From the NCBI RefSeq assembly GCF_905475395.1, contig NC_058341.1, forward strand, positions 71,421,597 to 71,485,596: 64,000 bases of DNA, written 5' to 3'. Source of the DNA: Chrysoperla carnea. Its lineage: Eukaryota; Arthropoda; Insecta; Neuroptera; Chrysopidae. The notes under the pieces were generated by a model. The model made no database searches. It had not been told where the DNA came from and saw nothing but the letters and a program-made list of their open reading frames with translations. Shown in pieces: positions 1 through 10,610 of this stretch. Position 1 is the stretch's first letter. Each line of letters opens with the position of its first letter. A program made the translations under genes and the position numbers.

Positions 1-132
1 TGCAAGACCCCTTACAGTGTCATAAATTGCGTTTACTTGCGCAAGGGCATTTTCACGATGAAGGACTAGGTTTTCCTTCACTGCTTCCATGGTTTCTCCA
101 TATTGGAGTAAGCTGTCAATAACTTGTGCCAT
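1..132 (-). CDS. Partial N-terminal ORF of unknown protein
   Basis: An ATG on the minus strand at 132 opens a 44-codon frame that is still open at the window edge. The peptide is charged and helical-looking, with MAQVIDSLLQYGETMEAVKE at its start. No family is recognised. It could be the first coding exon of a host gene or the start of an LTR-element gag, because the surrounding A+T-rich DNA shows nothing else coding. Short length makes the call weak. Confidence 0.25.
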   Translation of the reverse strand, partial: MAQVIDSLLQYGETMEAVKENLVLHRENALAQVNAIYDTVRGLA

Positions 133-2147
133 ACTTGAATGAAAATGCAAATAAAATTGAAAAAGGAATAATGTTAATTGATGAAGGATTGATAAAACAA
201 TCAAATGACTTTAAATAATTAAAATATTATTGATGAGCGATACGTTGATGATTTCAATCGAGTTACAGAACCACTGAAATTAAATTTGTTTGAAATCAAA
301 AGAAAATTTTTAATAAATTAGAGCAAATCCGCAGAGTTACTCGGACACTCAGTATTATATATGAAAATCAATGAATGAATAATGAATTTATTTGATACCC
401 AAGAATAAACAATTTAAACTTTTTAGAATACAAGTGAATTGAAATAAAAGTATGAAATTAATTAATTTAAAAAAAAATGCAATCAAAGTCAATAACCAGA
501 AATTGAAACTAATTAAATCAATTGAGTATTAAATAATATTGAATTAATACGAAATTGCGATGCGATTCAAATGCGATTTAATTAAAAGAATTATAAATTT
601 TTTCAGAAAAATTGAAATTAACAACTAAAGTCAAAAAAAGTAAATTATTTACATTTATTTTTGAAATGTCATTTAATAAATTTTGACAATTGAAAAGAAA
701 AATGTAAATATTATGATTTGTGATTTGAACAAAAAAATAGTCAATAGTGACATCTATTTTATGAAAAGAGTAGTTTTATTATTTGTCAAATTTGAAATAT
801 CAAAATGGCGTCGACTGGCCTGGTGAAAAACTAGGTTGTTATTGCCAAGCTGTTACGCAATCACTTGTCAAAAACAAAAACACGAAAAAACACGTGATTA
901 TTTGAATTGAATGAAAAAACGTATATTTGGCTTGAAGTGACCAAAAATGTTGGGGCGATGGTCGCTGGTTTAAGAAAAACTAAAATATTTCCCAACAATA
1001 AGCGAGTTTTAAGAACCTTTGAGATTAACGGACTGTATGAAAAAAAATATATGTACTCACCAGTTTTTTCTCCAGGTTGACACTAGCTAAATATTTAAAG
1101 GTTTGATCGGATAAACTCAGGAGAAAGGAATTTGGGATAATTCGTCAAACCTTTACGTTGAATTTGTTCACTTTTTTGTTACTGTCGGTTATTGACTTTT
1201 AATTGATGCACTTTTCTTTATATGGCAAATTGCACGGGTAAACTTCCAACACGTGGGCCACTCGATTAATATCGAATATTGCGTAAATCACCTCAATGGC
1301 GCGAAAAGTAGAAAATTCTAGGTTCACTACACTAAATCACATAATTCACTGGGAACTATTCGAACTTGAATCCAAAATTAAACTTGATTATCAAGATAAA
1401 AATCGATTAGAAATTAAACTTTAACACATTGTTAAATTGAAATTAAAATATTGAAGACCATGCGCTTCAACATTGAAAAAAGTTGAAAAATTGAAACTCT
1501 TAAAAAAGAGAACAGAATCACTGACTCGACTTTTAAATTATAATTTTAGATTGATTAATTAAATCAACCGAAAGAAAAGATCTATTCAGACCGAGAAACG
1601 AATTAATTATATTAAAAAAGTAAAAAATTATGAACTCATTGGGTCGGCTCCGAAACCGACCCATTTGAAAAGAAGTAAACAACTTATACAGCACACAGAA
1701 TACTGTAATAGGAACGCTGTTATTGGCGGATGTTTTGACAAAGTCAGTTGGTACCAACTTAGTATTAATTAAAATCACTAAAGAAAAAAAAGTAAAAACA
1801 GTAACTTGTGAAATGTCCCTAACACCTTCTAAATGCAAAAAAGTATTTTGTACAGTAGACGATAAAAACTTTCTTAAAAGCGATGCGAACAATTTAATAC
1901 AAATTTTTTCACATTATTCGTTTATTTATTTTATAGCCATGTTATAAATAAGGATTTGAGTTGCAAAAGCAAATTAAAGAATTCAATAATTCACTTACAT
2001 GGAAATGCAGTAACTAAATTGATAGAATTAATGTAGATACAAGGTAATTTGTTACTCATAGAAATAAACCAATATTTTTTTAAGTAATTTTATTATTAAT
2101 GAAAGAATATGAACACAATTAAATTCAATCTAATTTAAGTAACTTTT
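133..2147. other. A+T-rich stretch without a supported gene
   Basis: No coding region with recognisable similarity is seen. A short plus-strand peptide near 1723-1765 contains ADVLTKSVG, which resembles the end of a copia RNase H. The similarity is too short to annotate as a gene. No inverted or tandem repeats stand out. Confidence 0.4.
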
Positions 2148-3511
2148 TTAATTACGATGGGGTAGAGACTCGTAATATGGCCAACAATCCCTGGGGATCA
2201 CATTTTTAATCTCTTGTAAATCTTTAAACTTCCTCTCAGTAACTGACAAAGGAGCAGAATGTAATTTTGGAAATTCAGCGTGAGCAAGGTCTTTATTTTT
2301 TGGTCTTTGTGGTAACAGACGGTATTCTTCATCGAATTGCAGTTTGTAAGATATGCCCTTACTGGTGTATTTTATAGCTTTGAGTTGAACAACCACAGGA
2401 TCTCCAACACTTCGACCAGGGCGTATCAATGTATGCTTTAACAGGGATTTGTATCCATAATCACGAAAGAAATCAAAAGTTGGCACGAAAACCTCATACG
2501 GATTTCGTTTTCTTGCTTCCTGAGAAATACGGTGATATTCACTGGGCAAATAGATGTCACGATTTTTTAACGCACTTTCAATAGTACTATGGACGGAGTC
2601 GCACTCCATTTGAGTGTGTCCTTTGGTAAGGTACTTTTGAATTATTTGAACATCATATTTTTCGGCAAGACTTAATAGTGCATTGGACATTATTACATTT
2701 CGGTTCTGGGCTGTACAACCATCAGAGTATATTATAATAGGGCGATTATCACCCTTTCCCAGAAAATTGGATTCCAAGTAATGAACCAAAAAAGTAGCAA
2801 AAGTTGATGATGAGCCGTCACTAACAGTTTTATCGAACCAGTTACATGTTGCATCACATTAAATGTATTTTTTTGCCCTCTTGGTTTACGAAACCCCACA
2901 TATTTCTGGCCTTCCATTCTTTTCTTCTTATTAAGGACTCTTTGATTTTCTTTAGATCGCTTTCTTTTTGTGGGGTTCTCGGTCAGCATTGTCCCACTTA
3001 TACTAGGTTCATTGTCAGTGTCGTTTGTAGCAACACAATTTTCATTTGCTTCTTGGGTTGGTGCTACAGAAGGGGGTATTTCGATATTGATGGGTCCTTG
3101 TTTCTCTTCTGAAGCATTTTTTTCCCTTGGTTATTTTTTCAAAGCTATCGTTTATATTATCTAGTAAAATTGTAGGTTCTTCGGTTACTTTTGTATTATT
3201 ATTTAGTATTTCCTGACTTGTAGTTGCATGGTTTGTTAATTTTACATTGTCATTAACATTATTCACTGTAGATACACAACATTCTAAAATAATTGTGTGT
3301 TCAAATGTTGGTGATTCAAAAAAGGATTCTCTATTGCGGTTTGTTTATTTCCTTCTGGAACAGGCACTAATTCTGTTAAATAGTGAGTTGATATCTCTTC
3401 TAATGTATCAAAACTATCGCCAATCAATTCTGGTAACACAAAAGGTTCTTCATTAACGTGTAATTCAGTTAAATTAACATTGTTATTATCATTATTTATC
3501 ACAGGCAACAA
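2148..3511 (-). pseudogene. DUF7869-like transposon-type protein, relic
   Basis: Reading leftward, an acidic, repetitive N-terminal part (3511-3042) is followed by a basic segment with KRKRSKENQRVLNKKKRMEG (about 2980-2920). After a frame change near 2860 comes a 213-codon frame with YSDGCTAQNRN and KGHTQMECDSVHSTIES. These motifs recall the DUF7869-type proteins that occur in many copies in insect genomes and are thought to be transposon-derived with an RNase H-like core. That assignment is from memory of the family. The spacing between the basic segment and the YSDGC block is short, so part of the middle is probably deleted. The reading frame is broken at least three times. It ends at 2148, and the DIRS-like repeat starts only 26 bp beyond its upstream end. 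Confidence 0.6.
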
Positions 3512-3536
3512 CTAATCAAAAGGCTGAATGTCGGAC

Positions 3537-3902
3537 AATTTGAAATCAAACGAACTTACCTAAAGTGAAGTTCGATTATAATTATATGATGAGTCTCGTT
3601 CGAGATGATTACCTTGTAGTACTGCTACTTCACGTAAGTCCAATCACACATTTAGAGAATAAATTCAAACTTCGCTCCACTCACTATGCCTGCCATCTAT
3701 CGGTCATACTTCCTAAAACTTCATATCGTTTAAAGTTTCTAAAAAATATTATGAAATTAAGCTTTATTATTTTTATTAGAATTAGTTATTTACCACTTTT
3801 TAAGAATTAAAAAAGAGGGAGGGATGTAATCATCTCGAACGAGACTCATCATATAATTATAATCGCACTTCACTTTAGGTAAGTTCGTTTGATTTCAAAT
3901 TA
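3537..3902. repeat. 76-bp inverted repeat at the 3' end of the DIRS-like element
   Basis: Bases 3537-3612 and 3827-3902 are inverted copies that differ at one position seen by eye. They enclose 214 bp. A shorter related stretch (gctcgttcttcgagattaca) lies outside at 3912-3931. The repeats sit just beyond the stop of the tyrosine recombinase. DIRS-type elements carry inverted terminal repeats and an internal complementary region near this point, so this is the probable 3' terminal structure. An unrelated small foldback element is the alternative. Confidence 0.6.
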
Positions 3903-4084
3903 TATTTCTGAGGCTCGTTCTTCGAGATTACATTGTAGATGTTTAGAGTCCTGTCTTAATATCAAATTTTGATTTTCCAATAAAATCCAAGAATATCCAA
4001 TTAAATCATTAATTTCATGAACATTATCAGTCTTTAATAACAAAATTAGTTCAACAACATAATATTTGCATTCTCGTTTTATTT

Positions 4085-5092
4085 CTAATATTCTTGTTGA
4101 GAAAGGACGGTTTTGACGAATAATTCTTTCCCTGGTTCTATTTGCCGTTTATAAAATTTTGCAAAGACCAATGAATTCGTTGACCATCCTGCAGTGCTTT
4201 TAATTATGTTCACGTCAAGTCCTTTTGATTCTGCAACTGACGTAGACGCATGTCTTGTGCTGTGAGCTGTATATTTGTTATCAATACCTGCTTCCATTAA
4301 ACACATTTTTATCCATCTGCTTATAGATTGTGAAGTTGCTTTTTGATACGGTTTTTTGAAAGTAATAAATAAGTAGTCTTCATCTCCTCTTAGGTTTTTT
4401 GTTTTTTCCAAATAGCATAGTAAGGTTGTAGCAACGCAAACGTTTTTTCGGTCGTTGAAAAAAGGTAAAATAAACGAGGGTTGCGGAGCTCCAACTCGAG
4501 ACGTTTTTATTTGATCTGTTATGCTTATTATAATATTATTTTCAGATATTACTATGTTACTTATTTTTATTAGTGACAGTGTTTGTACTCTATGTGCTGT
4601 AGCCAGGGCCAATAAACACACCAATTTGAAAGTCAATAATTTTAAATGCAGTGCATCAACAGGTACTAGAGCTTCTGCCCAATTTAACACTCTTTCTGTA
4701 TTCCAAATTGAACTATATTTGGGTTTTGGTTGTCTAGTTTTAAAAACACCTTTGAAAAATCGACAGATTGATGAATCGCTACCTAAATCAATGTCACTTG
4801 CCAAATTAATGGCAGATCTTTCAGAATTCAATGTACCATATGAAGCATTCTGATTATAGCGGAAAGTTAAGTATTTTAGTACTAAATTCGTATTCGGTTG
4901 TAGTGGGTCCGTACTGATATTCTGACACCACCAGTTTTTGAGAGCTGAATTATATTGTTTGATTGTAGATTCAGTAAGCGATGGAATTAAAATTTTTACT
5001 GCTTCTTCCGGTACTAATTTCCTTTTATATGAGCGCCGGAGAGTTTCCCTGCAACCAGGGAAAGATGTTTCACCAGCGGGTGTATCATCGAC
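4085..5092 (-). CDS. DIRS-like tyrosine recombinase
   Basis: This is the integrase of a DIRS-type retrotransposon. It would insert the element by strand exchange rather than by a DDE integrase. The frame is open from beside the RNase H stop (DTPAGETSFPGCRETL) to 4085. Catalytic features of the phage-integrase fold are visible: the first arginine in ATAHRVQTLSLI, the box HSTRHAS (HxxR), and the nucleophile region AGWSTNSLVFAKFYKR with its tyrosine. No ATG opens the frame, so expression by overlap with the upstream frame is likely, as in other DIRS elements. The next element downstream is the inverted repeat at 3537-3902. Confidence 0.8.
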   Translation of the reverse strand, partial: VDDTPAGETSFPGCRETLRRSYKRKLVPEEAVKILIPSLTESTIKQYNSALKNWWCQNISTDPLQPNTNLVLKYLTFRYNQNASYGTLNSERSAINLASDIDLGSDSSICRFFKGVFKTRQPKPKYSSIWNTERVLNWAEALVPVDALHLKLLTFKLVCLLALATAHRVQTLSLIKISNIVISENNIIISITDQIKTSRVGAPQPSFILPFFNDRKNVCVATTLLCYLEKTKNLRGDEDYLFITFKKPYQKATSQSISRWIKMCLMEAGIDNKYTAHSTRHASTSVAESKGLDVNIIKSTAGWSTNSLVFAKFYKRQIEPGKELFVKTVLSQQEY

Positions 5093-5760
5093 CTACAAGG
5101 AGATAACAATAAGTCTGTTGAAGGAGAAAAAAATTAAAGGTTCCTCTATAAGCATAGATTGATACAAAGGAAACCAAGGTTGTGTGGGCCAATGCGGAAC
5201 TATCACTATTCCCTCCGCATTATCTATTTTAATTTTCTGTAAAACTTTAGCAACTACAGCAAATGGTGGAAACGCGTAGAAAAAATATTTGTTCCATCTT
5301 ACTGTAAATGCATCTATATACGTGGCCTCTAGATCTCGCCTCCAAGAACAAAAACGTCGAACTTTCGTATTATTTCTTGATGCAAATAGGTCAATTTCTA
5401 GTAGATCCCATTTGTCTATTATTCTTTGAAAAAATCGATTACCCAATTCCCATTCTGTGTCTATGTTAACATTCCTAGACTCTCTATCCGCGTCGGTATT
5501 TTCACGTGACGGAATATAGGATGCAAGAATCCAGATTTTTCTTTCTTCGCACCAATTCCAGATATCTCTAGCCAATTTATTCAATTCAACGTATTGTACT
5601 CCGCCCATGCGATTAATATAAGAGATTGCAGTAGTATTATCAATCCTAACTAAAATTTCCCAATTTTTATGCCTAATTGCGAAGCACTTAAGTGCTAAAA
5701 ATGCTGCTATGATTTCTAAGTGATTAATATGCAGTTTTTTCTGGTAACTCGATTCTTTCG
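5093..5760 (-). CDS. DIRS-like RNase H, 5'-truncated pol
   Basis: The C-terminal part of a DIRS polyprotein. It starts with INHLEIIAAFLALKCF, continues with RIDNTTAISYINRMGG and has the DIRS-typical block DLFASRNNTKVRRFCSW. The reverse transcriptase that should precede it is absent. Instead the frame runs into the 3' end of the three-exon gene at about 5725-5790. Overlapping frames there show a hard junction between two unrelated sequences. The element is therefore truncated at its 5' end and cannot transpose alone. Confidence 0.8.
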
Positions 5761-8557
5761 TTGACGTCATACGCAGTCTGATTTGATGCATTCTGTACTT
5801 GCGTTTTCAGCAGCTCATCCAACGCCTCAGGAGTTATATTAGTTGTAGATAAATACTGTTCAAAATGTAATATTTGCAATGCAGCAGCGGTTAGCGGATG
5901 TAAGCGTTTGCAGCGATTGAAATGCTTACTGTCTAAAAAGCTATTCATGGAGCCACCGGCTAATACTTCTGCTTGCACCAGTATTTCCACTAATCCACTA
6001 CAGTCTATAAATTTCCCGACGGCTTTAAAAAATGCCATTTCTGTGTGGAACGCTCCCAAATTAACAAAAATATTGTTGTACTGCGGGTTCTCTTGTTCTT
6101 GTATTTGCATTGCCATTTTTGCTATCGCTAAATCATACGTCACAATAATTTCTGCCTGTTGACATTTTTCAGCGATTTCTTTAGCCATGTTTAATGTTTC
6201 ATTGACTATTGCATAAGATGTCGGAGAAGAATTTATGGGGGGCAAATACTCAATGTTTTGCTTTTCACTGTGGTCGACTGACGTCATGCAGTTGTAACCC
6301 AACCACATAGGAACAGAATCAATTCTTGATAACGACATTATCCACAATAAATCCTTATCTGTTGCTATTTCTGTTGCACCTTTGCATAATTCCATTGCAT
6401 TGGTAAACGAATCTACATTCATCAGCTGCATACTCGCTTTTGGTTTAGAATAGTAAGGTCGAATTTCTCGTGGTATTTCACTGAATCGCCTTCTCTTACG
6501 GGTAGGTGCTTCTTCATTTTCTTTGTCATTTAGTTGAGGCGCTGATGAAGTTGTTGCTTCACCATCATCAAAATTAACAGCTTCATCACTAAGGAATTGG
6601 TAAATAATACCAACAGTATCATGCATTGTGTCTTTTCCGGAAGTTGTATCAACGAAGCGGTCGAAATTGTCAAACGCTACGTGAGTGCTGTATCCATTTG
6701 CTGCAGTGATGCCTTCTGGTATAACTTTGTTATCTTGGATCGACGTATAAGTCATTTCGGTTTCCAGTTCTTCGGCCAAATTATATCCAATCGAATGGCC
6801 ATATCTATTGAGTATCGTGATTACTTGCCGAGAGTTGGTTAAAGACTTTACTGCCAATCCAAGGGTTAAACTTTTTGCTGGCTTACATGTACCCCTTGTG
6901 ACAGCATAAATAATATCACTACATATTGACGTTATTTTAACTTTCAGATTGTCCGAATCGTCATCAGAAGCATTAGGTCCTTTAATAAGATTTCGCATAA
7001 AATCAATTAATTGGTCAGGAATGTCGCATTCTCCTCGAATGATGTCATCAGCAGTTACGTTGCGAGGAAGCGGATGAGCATTTATATTCTTAATGCAGCT
7101 TCTCAAAGAATATGCAACATTTTCAATCTTATAATTATCTTTTGTCTCCAAAAGTTTTAAATTGTTTGCCATTACACAAACTTCGATGTCTGTTTTGTAA
7201 ACAATTTTTTTGTTACGAATTCCAGTTGACGCTTGAATGGTAATACGGTCACCAAATGTCTTTAATATTTTTTTTGCAAGGTTTCAGTTCTGTAATCTTG
7301 TATATCATCGAAATCAATTTCATGATTTCCGAACTCTAACAATAAAGCTTGGTATCTTAAAAATAATTGAGCCAAGTACATTACCTTGCTGTTTTCAATT
7401 ATTTCTGTTTCAATGAAATTCGTCATTGATTCAAAGGCCAACTGATGTAACTGTCTATATTTAGTGATGCTTGAATCGGTAGGTTCTTCGGTGGACCTTT
7501 TATCTTTGGATTGATACGCGGCGTAACAAGGCAGATGGTACGCAACAGTTTGATTTTGAAGTTTGGAGAGAAGTACTGAATCATCTAAATTTGTGGCCAT
7601 ATTCTTTATCTGCAGTGGTACTTGGTCACCCTGAAGAAGAGTAAGACTAACCAGCTTCTTCCCACATCTTCTTTGGATATGGTCACAAAAGAGACAAACG
7701 GTTTTGCTTGGCGTCGATGCTGTTGATGTTGACTGCTCCTAAAAAAATCAAATCATTTTTTAAGTAAAAATTAACGAGAAATATATTATGAAAAATGAAA
7801 ACTTAAATGATACAAATTTTATTATCATTTTCTGAAAAGAAACTTGAAAAAAAACACAAAAATATTTTATTACCTTGTCGAAATCCCCCGAAGTTTGAGG
7901 CGCGTCTTCAACATTACTCTTTTCATCCTCAGTAACTGTAGTACAGGTATCAACGGTAGGACTCAATTGTTTTGAGTCTTCATCAGTAGTAGATGCATTG
8001 GTATGCTCCTAAAAAACAAAAACAATTTTCTCGATTAAATAAAAATGTTTCATAAATAAATCTTAAAGAGTTTTTGATTTGAATAGTTCAATGAAAATAT
8101 CCTCATGTAATTATGTAAAAAAAAAAAAATGAAATCAGATAATTTTCTTGTTTATTTAATGGCAACTTTTTTTTAAGTTAATTAAAAAAGTTTAGGTATC
8201 GAATATTAACAAAATCATCAGCAAATTTAACTAACAATTCTTTCATCATGTAAAAGAAATATAGGAAATGTTTTAGGTAAGGTAATTTTGAAGATTTCAT
8301 TATGATATACTTACTATATTCTCAGCACAAAAATGATTAAATTCTTCGTTATATTTTTTGCTCAAAGCGGTCACTTTTTTGTAGCACGTGGTATGATAAC
8401 CTACAAATTCGAGTGACGCACTTGTTAGCTCAACACTATCGTATTTAAAGTTTTTAATTTTACGAAAAGCTAACTTTAATGAACAGTTTTTAAAAGTTTC
8501 TTCGCTAAAATCAATCACACCATCATCCGATGCACATAGAAAACATTTCTTCGCCAT
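5724..8557 (-). pseudogene. Three-exon gene of a repeated invertebrate protein family, 3'-truncated
   Basis: Exon 1 is 8557-8315, exon 2 8008-7874 and exon 3 starts at 7738, all with GT/AG borders and compatible phases (81 and 45 codons). Exon 1 opens MAKKCFLCASDDG and exon 3 opens with CLFCDH then HLPCYAAY, which look like paired zinc-binding repeats. Later parts include NRYGHSIGY, AFDNFDRFVDTTSGKDTMHD, YLPPINSSPTSYAIV, TYDLAIAKMAMQIQ and FNRCKRLHPLTAAALQILHF. These match a large family of uncharacterised multicopy proteins of insects and cnidarians. I know no function. One base in an A run at 7268-7275 shifts the frame between codons read at 7262 and 7259. The 3' end is replaced by the DIRS-like RNase H. 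Confidence 0.65.
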
Positions 8558-9268
8558 TTTTTGTCAATGATAAAAATTCACAAGTTCATTCAATGTTCAC
8601 TTTCACGACAATTTACTCCAAAATATTTATCTATCCTTTTCATTTTCAAGAGCAGGGAGCATGCGCAGTCGCTTTCTGTCAGCGGTCGAAGTGGAGGCAA
8701 CTGCGATGCTGTGTCCTCTTCTAACGCATGGGTTGGTTCGCTGGGACCTCTCTGTCGCACGTATTCACTCGCAGCAATATTTTAATTTTAAAAAATCGCC
8801 AACCGGCATTTTTGACAGGTTTTTTGTAGACAACCTTATACCACCGAGTTTGTAATTAAATAATCTTTATTTTCATATAAATTTCATTAAATAAGCAGAC
8901 CGGTGCAAGTTACTAGTACCGATTTACCTGTTCATACCTGGCAATCCAAGGGTAGTGACGGGAATAAAATAGTCAACCTAACGTTTGCATATTCTATGGG
9001 TTGCATACTTTCGATTGGGATAAAATTTTTTTAATAAACAAACCAGTGGAATGTTTAAAAAAATTGTTTTTTTTAATTATCAATTAATTAATTCTGGACA
9101 GGAATTTTTTTGGCAACCCATTTGCAATCTCTTTATTGGCATATTTTATTAACTAAAAAATACTTTTGGTCCAATAACCAGCCCAGTGAAGGTCGTTCTA
9201 TGTCGGGATCTTAGACTATTAGTAAAAGTATTAAATCAGTGTATTAACTACGTTGTTGCTGTTCCTTT
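8558..9268. other. Upstream flank of the three-exon gene, no gene seen
   Basis: A short GC-richer patch (about 8650-8770) lies just upstream of the start codon at 8557 and could hold its promoter. No TATA box or repeat could be assigned with confidence, and nothing else is recognised. Confidence 0.3.
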
Positions 9269-9660
9269 CTAGATATAATGAGTAAAATGTCTCAGCTTTG
9301 GATCCAAATGTTTTGGATCCAAAATTAATGTTGTGCAGTATATCCAATTGGCTTTTATATAATGCTTCAACATTTTATCTCTAGCCGCTTGGAATCCCAA
9401 AATAAGTTGGTCATCAATTTCAGAGCGAGAAGTTTTCGAATCAAGCTGTGCCGTCATTGCTTCTATTCTATCCAACAAAAGATTGAATGAAACGATGACA
9501 AAAGGAAGCGTAATATATTTATCCCTGTTACGAAAATCAAAGTTGGTGTGGTAATTAAGAAAAAAAAATTATGTAATGAATTTTTCCTTTTCTTAAGATA
9601 CTTAATTGATTCTCGACTTGCGTCGAGAACAAGAAGTAAAACCTCAGCCAAATCCTTCGT
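9269..9660 (-). pseudogene. hAT transposase fragment
   Basis: Reading leftward, one frame gives YITLPFVIVSFNLLLDRIEA and the next part ILDPKHLDPKLRHF. This is the typical order just before the dimerisation domain in hAT transposases. Frames must be switched to follow it, so it is a relic. It could be the missing C-terminal part of the hAT relic at 13301-15015, separated by the insertion of the second hAT element. It could also come from another copy. Confidence 0.5.
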
Positions 9661-10337
9661 AACCCCCAGAACACTAAGATTGATATCTACCCAACAAAAA
9701 TATTAAATAGTGTTCCTAAAGGGAAACATCCCGGTTTGAAACATTTAAAAAAATAAGAATAAGATTTTTACTAATGTTTGAAAAAAACCGGAGCAGATTA
9801 ATTTGCGTGCTAGGCCCAAAGATAACGCCGAAGGCGATTAACCCCCCCCCCCCCCAGAAAGTCTTAAAAAAGACAAAATAAAAAGTCTACGTTTAAAAAT
9901 AAAAAAAATATAAGAGTTAGTTTATTTCATTAAATCAAAAAAATATAAATGTTTGACATAACATAAATGAGAAAATATAAATTTACAAGGCGTCAGCCAT
10001 TTTGTAACTTACATGAAATTTCACATGTTGAATTTAAACAAATAAAGTTTTGAAACTATCTTACGATAATAACTTTAGAGAAAAAAAATTAACATATATA
10101 AAATATAAAATGTTCCTGTATGCTGTTTGTGATCACAATGAATCCAGCTCCTTAAAATTACATTTTATAAGGAATTGTGCTCACAAATAAAATTCTAAAC
10201 GTTACGAAAAACATACAAAGGAAAATAATATTAAATTACACAATTTTTAAATTATGCCAGGATGTCCTTTTACATCCTGTACAATTGTGTGTTTTTAATA
10301 AAACGACATTTAACAAAATATTTGTTTAGAATCTAAA
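9661..10337. other. Non-coding stretch with a C homopolymer
   Basis: Only A+T-rich sequence with a run of about 14 C near 9842-9855 is present. No gene or repeat family is recognised. Confidence 0.4.
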
Positions 10338-10610
10338 CAAATTGTTGCCCAACCTTTTTTTGTCCGTGGGCCGGATTCATCATGACATACGATTTCGCGG
10401 GCCGGATTCTTTATAATTGCATATCTTAGTAACACCTTTGAAAAAAATTCAACATTTTCAATGAATTCACGAATATGTTTGTGCTGATTCATTTTTTTTA
10501 TATATTTATAAATTTTATGAAAATGTTGCGTTTTTTAATTTATTTTTAGAATTAAATGAAATCATAAAAGGTTAAAATTTCAAAAGAACAAAATCTGTAC
10601 TCACGATTTA

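Noticed and set aside
1723..1947. Short plus-strand frame with ADVLTKSVG, like the end of a copia RNase H
   Set aside because: Only about nine residues resemble it, no neighbouring copia parts are seen, and the rest of the frame is not similar.
9842..9855. C homopolymer as a possible structural element
   Set aside because: Isolated run with no partner. Most likely a simple repeat.
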